Source: JBBIKU01 sp037445245 (GTDB lineage: Bacteria; Chloroflexota; Anaerolineae; Anaerolineales; Anaerolineaceae). From it: a stretch of DNA of 14,374 nucleotides. The notes beneath the pieces were generated by a model that saw only the letters and a list, made by a program, of their open reading frames with translations, did no database searches and was not told the origin of the DNA. The stretch is taken from positions 1 through 14,374 of the forward strand of contig JBBIKU010000053.1 of assembly GCA_037445245.1 (NCBI GenBank). The letters run 5' to 3'. How positions within the stretch are numbered: the stretch's first letter is position 1; each line of letters opens with the position of its first letter. Both the position numbers and the translations under genes were made by a program. Of this stretch, positions 6,953-13,195 are shown one piece after another.

Positions 6953-7537
6953 GTGAAAACCTGGCAACAAGTTCTTCTCGGTTTTCTGTTGGGCATGCTG
7001 GCAGCCGGAATCATCTGGCTGACAGCCGCTTCACCGCGCGGAACCCCGATTGAACTCGCCCCGCCACCGACACCCGCCCCTCTCATTGTTCACATCAGCG
7101 GGGCAGTAAAGAAGCCCGGCGTGTACTCGCTACCTAGAGAAAGCCGGGTGCAAGATGCAGTTGCCCTCGCCGGCGGGCTGCTTGAGCAGGCTGACGCCGA
7201 AATCATCAACCTCGCTGCCCGCCTATCCGATGGCGACAAGATCCACATCCCCGCTCAAGGCGAAGACTTGACTCGTTTCATGGCTGCCAACCCGGCGCTC
7301 AACAGTGCAGAAAGCGGCACATCAGCCCCCATCAACCTGAACACCGCCACCCTCAACCAGCTTGACGCCCTGCCCGGCATTGGACCGGCGAAAGCCGCCG
7401 ATATTCTGGCATATCGCCAGCAAAATGGTCCCTTTCAAAGCATCGAAGACTTGCTCAAGGTTCCCGGCATTGGCGCAACGATCCTGGAGGGCATCCGAGA
7501 CCAGATTTTCGTCGCCAATGACAATGAGACTCCATAA
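6953..7537 (+). CDS. comEA: ComEA-like membrane DNA-binding protein (SLBB plus helix-hairpin-helix)
   Basis: The 194-residue protein starts with a membrane anchor (about 7-26) and a Pro-rich segment (30-43). An SLBB domain follows (about 44-103, with VHISGAVKKPGVYSL), then a C-terminal pair of helix-hairpin-helix motifs (about 127-188; LPGIGPAKA at 140-148 and VPGIGATIL at 170-178). This is the ComEA layout: a membrane-bound protein that binds double-stranded DNA outside the cell and hands it to the ComEC channel during natural transformation. No comEC follows; the next gene is yqeY. A DNA-uptake role is therefore plausible but unproven, because SLBB-HhH proteins also occur where competence is unknown. 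The GTG start at 6953 follows a weak CAGG ribosome site. Family is confident; the symbol is by domain architecture. Confidence 0.88.
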   Translation: MKTWQQVLLGFLLGMLAAGIIWLTAASPRGTPIELAPPPTPAPLIVHISGAVKKPGVYSLPRESRVQDAVALAGGLLEQADAEIINLAARLSDGDKIHIPAQGEDLTRFMAANPALNSAESGTSAPINLNTATLNQLDALPGIGPAKAADILAYRQQNGPFQSIEDLLKVPGIGATILEGIRDQIFVANDNETP

Positions 7538-7545
7538 GGTATAAT
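7518..7545 (+). promoter_or_regulatory. Promoter of yqeY, apparently leaderless
   Basis: ATGACA (7518-7523, five of six bases of TTGACA) and a perfect TATAAT (7540-7545) are 16 bases apart. The expected start of transcription, about 7 bases after the -10, falls on the A of the yqeY ATG (7552). The only ribosome-site-like bases, AAGG at 7536-7539, lie upstream of and inside the promoter and would not be in the mRNA. The -35 lies inside the 3' end of comEA. Confidence 0.55.
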
Positions 7546-7551
7546 CAAACT

Positions 7552-8001
7552 ATGTCAATCAAAGAAAGAATTGAAGAAGCACTCCACCAGGCGATTCGCT
7601 CCGGTGATACGGTTAAAAAACGGGCTCTGCGCATCACACTTTCGAGCATTAAACTAGAAGAAGTACAAAAAGGCGCACCTTTAGAGGAAATCGAGATCGT
7701 GTCGGTGTTGCAAAAAGAGATCAAGATGCGGCGCGAATCAATCCAGGATGCTAAAATCGCCAACCGCGACGACCTAATCGAGAGCAACCAAGCAGAAATT
7801 GCCGTCATCGAAACTTTTCTGCCGGCACAACTTTCCGATGACGCACTGCGCGCCCTAGCTGAATCGGCGATTGCCGAAATCCAGGCGCAGGGGATGGGCG
7901 ATGTGGGAAAGGTCATGAAAGTGTTACTGCCCAGGATTCAGGGACGCGCTCCGAACGATCGCGTCAGCCTGGTTGTGCGCCAATTGCTCAGCGGTTCTTA
8001 G
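7552..8001 (+). CDS. yqeY: GatB/YqeY domain-containing protein
   Basis: The whole 149-residue protein fits the YqeY family: the start SIKERIEEALHQAIRSGD, the central segment VSVLQKEIKMRRESIQDA, and ETFLPAQLSDDALRALA before a conserved glycine-rich turn (GMGDVGKVMKVLLP) that matches the tail domain of GatB/GatE. In GatB this domain touches tRNA during transamidation of Glu-tRNA(Gln); the role of stand-alone YqeY is not established. It is 14 bases after comEA and 15 bases before the 7TM-HD gene. A yqeY is also near the yqfF-ybeY-dgkA cluster in Bacillus. The ATG lacks a usable Shine-Dalgarno site and sits where its own promoter would begin transcription. Confidence 0.93.
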   Translation: MSIKERIEEALHQAIRSGDTVKKRALRITLSSIKLEEVQKGAPLEEIEIVSVLQKEIKMRRESIQDAKIANRDDLIESNQAEIAVIETFLPAQLSDDALRALAESAIAEIQAQGMGDVGKVMKVLLPRIQGRAPNDRVSLVVRQLLSGS

Positions 8002-8016
8002 GCATCCACCAGCATC

Positions 8017-10110
8017 ATGCATCGTTTTCGATTTCTTAATCTTAAATCCATTCCGTGGTTGATGCTGACCCTGGTCAGCGGGTTGACGCTGGTGATCATG
8101 CTATTCCCAGACCCGCTCCGCCCATCCACCTACCCCCTCAGCGTTGGATCAGTTGCCCCACAAGACATTCAGGCGCCCCGCGCCCTGACCTATGAAAGTC
8201 GCATTTTAACCGAACAGGCGCGTTTAGAGGCTGAAATGGCTGTCCCGCCGGTTTTTCTTCCTGCCGACCCAGCCATCACCCGCCGTCAGATCGAAAGAAT
8301 GCGGTTGGTATTCAATTACATCCACACCGTCCGTTCCGACAACTACGCCTCATTCGATCAAAAAATCCAGGACCTGGAAGCAATCCAGAACCTTTCGCTG
8401 AGCAGCGAAGCCTACGAGCAGATTCTGAGCTTACCCGATTCACGATGGGAAGCCACCCAGCAGGAAGCCCTGAACGTACTAGAACAGGTCATGCGTGCTA
8501 CTATTCGCGAAGATATGCTGCGCGACGCCAGGCGCAATGTCCCCACCTTGATCAGTTTTACTCTGCCACAAGAGCAGGCGACCCTGGTGGCAGAACTGGT
8601 CACACAATTTGTCGTTCCCAACAGCCTGCGCAGCGACGAGCTGACCCGTCAAGCCATTAACGAAGCGCGCAGTCTCGTCCAGCCGATCACCTACAGTTTT
8701 GCCGCCGGTGAAACCATTGTCCAGCGCGGCCAAGTGATTACCCCTTTCATTATAGAGGCGCTCGAAGAATACAATCTCATCAAGCCCGGCGGTGACCCCC
8801 AAGACATGGTAGCAGCAGCCATACTGGTCGTTCTTATCAGCACTGCCACAGGCTTATACCTCTCCCGTCGCAATCCAGAAAACATGCGGGATGCAAAAAA
8901 TTGGGCGCTCCTGTCGGTTTTCTTTTTGATCTTTCTTTACACGGCGCGCCTGTTCATCCCCAACCGCGCCATCATCCCCTATGCTTTCCCCCTGCCGGCG
9001 TTTGGCTTGACTTTCGGCAGCCTCTTTTCGGCTGAGATCGGATTGATCTTCTCGTTAATTTTGAGCATCCTCTCAACCTATGGGGTGCCCGACAGCGTCG
9101 ACCTGACCCTGTTTTATCTGCTATCCAGCCTGTGCGGTATTCTGGTGTTGGGCAAAGGCAAACGGGTGACAAGTTTTATCTACGCCGGTTTAGCCATCGG
9201 CACAGCCGGTAGCGCGGTCGTGCTGGCTTATCGAATGCCCGGCGCCAGCACAGACTGGTTTGGCATTGTCACCCTGGTCGGGGCTGCATTTTTCAACGGG
9301 TTGGCTTCAGCCAGCGTTTCATTGCTGTTACAATTCATTTCCAGCCAGTTACTCGGTTTGACCACCGCCCTGCAATTGATGGAAATCCTGCGTCCGGATC
9401 ACCCACTTTTACAATTTATCATGCGCAACGCTCCCGGCACCTATCAACACAGTCTTCAGGTGGGTAATTTAGCCGAACAGGCAGCCGAGGCGATTGGCGC
9501 CGATGGATTGCTGGTGCGCGCCGGCGCAGTCTATCACGACGCCGGTAAAGTGCTCAACCCTTCTTTCTTCATCGAGAATCAGTTGCCCGGACAAGCCAAT
9601 CCCCACGATAACCTCGACCCGGAGATCAGTGCCGCTAATATCATCCGTCATGTGCTGGATGGCGTGCAACTGGCGCGCAAATACCGTCTGCCGCCGCGCA
9701 TGCAAGATTTCATCCTGGAACACCACGGCTCCCTGATTGCCCGTTACCAATTTGCCAAAGCCGCTGAAAAACACAACGGCGACCTCGCCAAAGTGAACAT
9801 CGATGCCTACCGTTACCCCGGACCCGCTCCGCGTTCCCGCGAAACGGCACTGCTGATGCTGGCGGACGGCTGTGAAGCGCGTGCCCGGGCTGAAATGCCT
9901 GCTACCGAAGAAGAATTACAGCAGGTGGTAGACAAAGTGATCGAGTTCTGCCAACGGGAAGGGCAACTGGATGATACCAACCTGACCTTGCGCGACCTCA
10001 AACAGGTTTCGAAATCTTTTGTCAGCACATTGCGCAACACCCACCACCCACGCTTGAAATACCCTGAACTCAACACCAAACCGATCAAAGTCGAAAAATC
10101 AACCGCATGA
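8017..10110 (+). CDS. pgpH: 7TM-HD family cyclic-di-AMP phosphodiesterase (PgpH/YqfF)
   Basis: The 697-residue layout is typical of the family: an N-terminal membrane helix (about 12-30), a large extracytoplasmic 7TMR-HDED domain (about 45-262), a run of seven hydrophobic helices (about 263-455) and a cytoplasmic HD domain (about 465-675). Metal-binding residues are visible: H478 in QHSLQVGNLA, the HD pair H507-D508 in YHDAGK, H545, H569-H570 in LEHHG and D617 in LADGCEA. In Listeria and other Firmicutes PgpH hydrolyses cyclic di-AMP to pApA, lowering this messenger, which controls potassium and osmotic balance and cell-wall stress. The same activity is inferred here. The next gene starts inside its stop (ATGA), and ybeY and dgkA follow as in Bacillus. 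No strong ribosome site precedes ATG 8017; coupling from yqeY, 15 bases upstream, is possible. Confidence 0.94.
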   Translation: MHRFRFLNLKSIPWLMLTLVSGLTLVIMLFPDPLRPSTYPLSVGSVAPQDIQAPRALTYESRILTEQARLEAEMAVPPVFLPADPAITRRQIERMRLVFNYIHTVRSDNYASFDQKIQDLEAIQNLSLSSEAYEQILSLPDSRWEATQQEALNVLEQVMRATIREDMLRDARRNVPTLISFTLPQEQATLVAELVTQFVVPNSLRSDELTRQAINEARSLVQPITYSFAAGETIVQRGQVITPFIIEALEEYNLIKPGGDPQDMVAAAILVVLISTATGLYLSRRNPENMRDAKNWALLSVFFLIFLYTARLFIPNRAIIPYAFPLPAFGLTFGSLFSAEIGLIFSLILSILSTYGVPDSVDLTLFYLLSSLCGILVLGKGKRVTSFIYAGLAIGTAGSAVVLAYRMPGASTDWFGIVTLVGAAFFNGLASASVSLLLQFISSQLLGLTTALQLMEILRPDHPLLQFIMRNAPGTYQHSLQVGNLAEQAAEAIGADGLLVRAGAVYHDAGKVLNPSFFIENQLPGQANPHDNLDPEISAANIIRHVLDGVQLARKYRLPPRMQDFILEHHGSLIARYQFAKAAEKHNGDLAKVNIDAYRYPGPAPRSRETALLMLADGCEARARAEMPATEEELQQVVDKVIEFCQREGQLDDTNLTLRDLKQVSKSFVSTLRNTHHPRLKYPELNTKPIKVEKSTA

Positions 10111-10574
10111 TCCACATCATCCCTGCCCTGACCGAGATCGACCCGGAGATTGTTGATGCGCTCCACGAGGCTGCCCGGGCAGTGCTTACTTATGAGGACG
10201 TCGATGAAGAAACCACCGATCTGGTCATCTGCATCGAAGGGGATGAAAAAGTTCTAGAACTCAACCGCGATTTTCGAAGGGTGGCTGCCACCACGGATGT
10301 GCTTGCCTTCCCCGCCCACGAAATCGACCCAGAAAGCGGGCGCACCCATCTCGGTGATGTGATCATCTCCTATCCGCGCGCGGTCGCGCAGGCGCAGGCG
10401 GCAAGGCACCCCCTCGTCACCGAGCTGCAATTGCTCACGGTTCATGGCGTTTTGCATGTACTGGGCTACGATCACCAGACTGCCGAGGAGCATAATCACA
10501 TGTGGGCGACTCAGCGGATAATCCTGAACCAGATTGGCTGCAAGCTGGCAAAAGAGCCGGGAAAAGATGACTAA
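10107..10574 (+). CDS. ybeY: Endoribonuclease YbeY (16S rRNA maturation)
   Basis: The 155-residue protein carries the signature HGVLHVLGYDH (113-123), whose three histidines H113, H117 and H123 bind the catalytic metal. Other family landmarks are ELNRDFRRVAATTDVLAFP (51-69) and LGDVIIS (82-88). YbeY is a metal-dependent RNase needed for processing the 3' end of 16S rRNA and for 70S quality control. The start overlaps the stop of pgpH by four bases (ATGA), and the end overlaps the start of dgkA by eight, so translation should be coupled. The order pgpH-ybeY-dgkA is the widely conserved Gram-positive arrangement. Confidence 0.97.
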   Translation: MIHIIPALTEIDPEIVDALHEAARAVLTYEDVDEETTDLVICIEGDEKVLELNRDFRRVAATTDVLAFPAHEIDPESGRTHLGDVIISYPRAVAQAQAARHPLVTELQLLTVHGVLHVLGYDHQTAEEHNHMWATQRIILNQIGCKLAKEPGKDD

Positions 10575-10971
10575 TCTGTTTGCCTTTCTGAAATCCCGCC
10601 TTCAGTCTTTTCGACATGCCTTCTGCGGTCTCGGCTTCGTCCTTAGAACTCAGAAAAACGCCTGGATTCACTTTGGGGTCACTTCCACCGTCATCATCCT
10701 GGCGATCTGGCTCAGGATACAACCCATCGAATGGGGCATCCTGATCCTGACAATTGGAGCAGTATGGACAGCGGAATTCATTAACACCGCCCTCGAAGCA
10801 GTGGTCGATCTGGCTAGCCCCAGCAAACACCCACTGGCAAAGGTAGGCAAAGATGTTGGCGCCGCGGCGGTCTTGATTGCGGCCATTTCAGCGGCTGCTA
10901 TCGGCATCCTGATACTGGCACCCCCTCTATGGCGAGAATTGAGCCGCATCATTGCAGGAGCAAACCAATGA
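10567..10971 (+). CDS. dgkA: Diacylglycerol/undecaprenol kinase (DgkA family)
   Basis: From the ATG at 10567 the protein has 134 residues, the normal DgkA size. Three membrane helices are visible (about 37-50, 54-70 and 97-118). The signature AEFINTALEAVVDLAS (69-84) holds E70, N73, T74, E77 and D81, with K95 and D96 downstream, matching the active-site pattern. In Gram-positive bacteria this family mostly phosphorylates undecaprenol, feeding the lipid carrier of cell-wall synthesis; in E. coli it phosphorylates diacylglycerol. Which substrate is used here cannot be told. An upstream in-frame start at 10534 would add 11 atypical residues, so I reject it. The gene overlaps ybeY by eight bases and its stop overlaps the next start (ATGA). 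Confidence 0.94.
   Translation: MTNLFAFLKSRLQSFRHAFCGLGFVLRTQKNAWIHFGVTSTVIILAIWLRIQPIEWGILILTIGAVWTAEFINTALEAVVDLASPSKHPLAKVGKDVGAAAVLIAAISAAAIGILILAPPLWRELSRIIAGANQ
10954..10960 (+). promoter_or_regulatory. Ribosome binding site fixing the endonuclease IV-like start
   Basis: GCAGGAG lies 7 bases before ATG 10968, inside the end of dgkA. It is the best Shine-Dalgarno site in the operon and decides for 10968 over the upstream in-frame start at 10929. Confidence 0.7.
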
Positions 10972-11816
10972 CAACACAATTCTTGTTCGGAACGGTGGGA
11001 GCACCAACGTCCACGCCAAAAAAACCGGGCGGTTCGGTTGGCGCCATCCAAGAGATCAACAGGCTGGGTTTGGCTGCGCTGGAATTGGGTTGGGTGCGCG
11101 CCGTGCAGGTCACCGAAGCCACCTGCCTGGCGATCAAAACCGAGGCGAAGACGCAGGGTATCGCCTTGAGCGTGCACGCTCCCTACTATATTAACCTCAA
11201 CGCCGATGATGACGAGTGGCGCAAATCTCGCAAGCGGCTGATGGACTCAGCTCATTTTGGCAACCTTGCCGGTGCTACCGCTATTGTATTTCATCCCGGA
11301 AGCTATTTCGGTCAGGACGCAGAAATCGTGCAAAAAAAAGCCATCCATCGCCTGGAAGGTTGTCTATCCGAATTACGGGATGCCGGAAACCCGGTCATGC
11401 TGCGACCGGAGACGATGGGAAAATCTGCCATGCTGGGTTCGCTGAATGACACACTCGTCATCAGCCGTGCCCTCGCTGGGGTTGAACCCTGCCTAGATTT
11501 TGCTCATTTGCACGCCCGCGCCGGCGACGGTTCGTGGAACACCGGCGAGGCTTGGTTGAAAGCGCTCGATTCTTACGCCCAGGCACTCGGAGAAGATGCT
11601 CTTCAGCGTTTACACATCCACATGTCCGGCATTGAATACACTGGCAAGGGCGAGAAGAATCATCTTCCGTTGCAGGAATCGGATTTCAACCTCATCGCAC
11701 TGTTCGAGGCGCTCAAAGAACGCCATTGTCGCGGCAGGATCCTGTGCGAAAGTCCCATCCTCGAAGAAGACGCTCTCTACATGCAAGGAGTGTGGCGCGA
11801 TAAGTTCGGGGATTAA
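10968..11816 (+). CDS. Endonuclease IV-like TIM-barrel protein (AP endonuclease 2 family)
   Basis: The 282-residue protein matches endonuclease IV in length and in ligand spacing. H70 (VHAPYY), H109 (FHPGSY), E148 (RPETMGK), D177 and H180 (LDFAHLHAR), H218 (HIHMSG), H232 and E261 (CESP) correspond to E. coli Nfo H69, H109, E145, D179, H182, H216, H231 and E261. The position of Nfo D229, a ligand of the third zinc, is K230 in EKNHLPL, so that site is altered. Nfo cuts DNA 5' of abasic sites in base excision repair; that role is likely but less certain here. The start ATG overlaps the dgkA stop (ATGA) and has GCAGGAG 7 bases upstream; a longer in-frame reading from 10929 has no such site. The stop is two bases before the terminator of the opposing tRNA gene. 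Confidence 0.88.
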   Translation: MTTQFLFGTVGAPTSTPKKPGGSVGAIQEINRLGLAALELGWVRAVQVTEATCLAIKTEAKTQGIALSVHAPYYINLNADDDEWRKSRKRLMDSAHFGNLAGATAIVFHPGSYFGQDAEIVQKKAIHRLEGCLSELRDAGNPVMLRPETMGKSAMLGSLNDTLVISRALAGVEPCLDFAHLHARAGDGSWNTGEAWLKALDSYAQALGEDALQRLHIHMSGIEYTGKGEKNHLPLQESDFNLIALFEALKERHCRGRILCESPILEEDALYMQGVWRDKFGD

Positions 11817-11818
11817 CC

Positions 11819-11851
11819 AAAAAGGCTGTCGGCAGGGCATGCCGCACAACC
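11819..11851 (-). terminator. Intrinsic terminator of the tRNA-Glu transcript
   Basis: On the minus strand GGUUGU-G-CGGCA, loop UGCCC, then UGCCG-ACAGCC forms an 11-bp stem (one U-G pair, one bulged G) followed directly by UUUUU. It starts 8 bases after the tRNA 3' end. On the plus strand the same hairpin lacks a U-run, so termination of the endonuclease operon here would be weak. Confidence 0.8.
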
Positions 11852-11859
11852 TTTGGTTG

Positions 11860-11932
11860 TGCCTCCACGGGGATTCGAACCCCGGTTTTAGCCTTGAAAG
11901 GGCTGCGTCCTAGTCCCCTAGACGATGGAGGC
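11860..11932 (-). tRNA. tRNA-Glu (anticodon UUC)
   Basis: The 73-nt minus-strand sequence folds as a tRNA. The acceptor GCCTCCA/TGGAGGC is a perfect 7-bp stem, the D-arm GTCTAGGGGACTAGGAC closely resembles that of E. coli tRNA-Glu, the anticodon loop is CTTTCAA with anticodon TTC (plus-strand 11896-11898), and the T-arm is CGGGG-TTCGAAT-CCCCG. The discriminator base is A. CCA is not encoded (CAA follows) and must be added. The anticodon stem has an unusual C27-A43 mismatch at its outer end. Confidence 0.96.
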
Positions 11933-11944
11933 GAAAGCGGGGCT

Positions 11945-11974
11945 ATTCTACCACACACCCAAAGCATGGGTCAA
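11945..11974 (-). promoter_or_regulatory. Strong promoter of tRNA-Glu with A-tract and GC-rich discriminator
   Basis: On the minus strand TTGACC (11974-11969) and TAGAAT (11950-11945) are 18 bases apart. Seven A residues (11982-11976) lie just upstream of the -35, like an UP element. The bases after the -10, AGCCCCGC, form a GC-rich discriminator typical of stable-RNA promoters under stringent control. The mature tRNA begins 12 bases after the -10. Confidence 0.8.
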
Positions 11975-12065
11975 GTTTTTTTGATTCGATTTCATATCTT
12001 TCACGGGTACTCAACACCAGGCGCATTAGGGTAGATTAGCATTTGATTAGAAACAAATCAACTTA

Positions 12066-12094
12066 TTGACTTTGGATAGTCATTGTTGTATAGT
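12066..12094 (+). promoter_or_regulatory. Promoter of the ABC transporter operon with overlapping dyad
   Basis: TTGACT (12066-12071) and TATAGT (12089-12094) are 17 bases apart, each one base from consensus. TGACT-N6-AGTCA (12067-12082) is a perfect dyad covering the -35 and part of the spacer, where a repressor could block RNA polymerase. Transcription should begin near 12101, giving a leader of about 120 bases. Confidence 0.75.
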
Positions 12095-12152
12095 GTTATG
12101 CGGCTCAAATGGGTTTTATACGATTTTGAAAACCTCGAGGCAGGGAATGGCG

Positions 12153-12180
12153 AGCGGAAATTCGTTTCCGCTTCTTTATT
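12153..12180 (+). other. UUCG hairpin with U-rich tail in the ABC operon leader
   Basis: AGCGGAAA (12153-12160), loop UUCG, UUUCCGCU (12165-12172) make a perfect 8-bp stem closed by a tetraloop and followed by UCUUUAUU. It lies between the promoter and the first gene of the operon, so it could act as an attenuator or as a stabilising leader element. The stem is AU-rich near the loop and the U-run is broken, so termination would be partial at best. Confidence 0.5.
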
Positions 12181-12219
12181 CCTTCCCAAAAGATCAAATC
12201 TCCTCTGGATGAAGACGGA

Positions 12220-13179
12220 ATGATAAAAGTATCGAAACTGACCAAAGAATACGGTACGCGCACTGCCATCAGTGAAATCGACTTTCACATTAAAAGCGGC
12301 GAGATTGTCGGGTTTTTAGGTCCCAATGGTGCCGGTAAAACCACCACCATGCGCATCCTGACCGGTTACACCCCACCCACCTCCGGCAAGGCGGAAATTG
12401 GCGGGTACGACGTGATCGACCAATCCCTCGAAACCCGGCGCATTGTCGGATACCTGCCGGAGACCGTCCCGCTCTATCCTGACATGACGGTGTTCGAATT
12501 CTTGATGTTCATGGCACAATTGCGAGGCACCCCCAACCCCGAAGACCGGGTCGATGACGTACTCGAAATGGTGCACATGGAAGACCGCGCCGAAGGCTAC
12601 ATCGGTAACCTCTCCAAAGGCTTGCGCCAACGGGTTGGGCTGGCGCAGGCGCTCCTGCATCATCCCCGCGTTCTGATCCTGGATGAACCGACTATCGGAC
12701 TTGACCCGGCGCAAATCATAGAAGTGCGTAACCTGATTCGAGAAATTGGCAAGGAACACACCGTCCTGTTATCAACCCACATCTTGCCAGAAGCCCAGCA
12801 GGTCTGCGATCGTGTCTTGATCATCAATAAAGGTCGAATCGTTGCTGAAGACACAACCGAACGCCTGCAAGCCCGTCTGACAGGCGCCCAACGTACCCAG
12901 TTGCGCCTGCGCGGCAACGCCGCCGATTTGGTCCCAAAAATCGCCTCGATCCCTGGCGTGACCAACGTCGTTTCTAAAACTGATGACACAATCGAGTTTG
13001 AATCCGCCCCGGGGCAGGACATGCGCGCCGAAGCTGCCCGGCGGGTAGTGCAAGCCAATTATGATCTGCTCGAATTGCAACCCACTGGCATGAGCCTCGA
13101 AGAGATCTTCCTGCAACTCACCCAGGACGAAGTTGCACCCCCCAGCATCGATGACACTGCCGTTGTCGAGAGCTTTTGA
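12220..13179 (+). CDS. ABC transporter ATP-binding protein (GldA/CcmA-like exporter ATPase)
   Basis: The 319-residue protein has a complete nucleotide-binding domain: Walker A GPNGAGKT (34-41), a signature loop read as LSKGLRQRV (131-139), Walker B VLILDEP (151-157) with the D-loop GLDP (160-163), and the switch His H187 in LLSTHILPEA. The Q-loop position reads LPETVPLYPDMT (79-90), with Glu instead of Gln, as is usual in the DRA/Gld-type subfamily. A C-terminal extension (about 215-319) is typical of ABC-2 export ATPases. With the next two genes it forms a GldA-GldF-GldG-like exporter. In Bacteroidetes this system is linked to gliding; outside them the substrate is unknown. A good ribosome site is not obvious, but the ATG shares ATGA with the stop of a possible leader ORF. 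Confidence 0.94.
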   Translation: MIKVSKLTKEYGTRTAISEIDFHIKSGEIVGFLGPNGAGKTTTMRILTGYTPPTSGKAEIGGYDVIDQSLETRRIVGYLPETVPLYPDMTVFEFLMFMAQLRGTPNPEDRVDDVLEMVHMEDRAEGYIGNLSKGLRQRVGLAQALLHHPRVLILDEPTIGLDPAQIIEVRNLIREIGKEHTVLLSTHILPEAQQVCDRVLIINKGRIVAEDTTERLQARLTGAQRTQLRLRGNAADLVPKIASIPGVTNVVSKTDDTIEFESAPGQDMRAEAARRVVQANYDLLELQPTGMSLEEIFLQLTQDEVAPPSIDDTAVVESF

Positions 13180-13184
13180 TCAAC

Positions 13185-13190
13185 AAGGTG
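13185..13190 (+). promoter_or_regulatory. Ribosome binding site of the ABC permease
   Basis: AAGGTG sits 5 bases before ATG 13196 in the 16-base gap after the ATPase stop. It selects this ATG over an in-frame start 63 bases upstream that lies inside the ATPase gene. Confidence 0.65.
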
Positions 13191-13195
13191 AAGGT

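Noticed and set aside
10534..10566. Upstream start for dgkA
   Set aside because: It adds 11 residues not typical of the family; ATG 10567 gives the usual length and N-terminus.
10929..10967. Upstream in-frame start for the endonuclease IV-like gene
   Set aside because: It would lie inside dgkA without a ribosome site, while ATG 10968 has GCAGGAG 7 bases upstream and the ATGA overlap seen elsewhere in the operon.
11824..11862. Plus-strand terminator for the pgpH-ybeY-dgkA-endonuclease operon
   Set aside because: The hairpin exists in both strands, but only the minus strand has a U-run after it.
11713..11967. Minus-strand open frame across the tRNA region
   Set aside because: It runs through a clear tRNA gene, its promoter and terminator, and shows no protein-like features.
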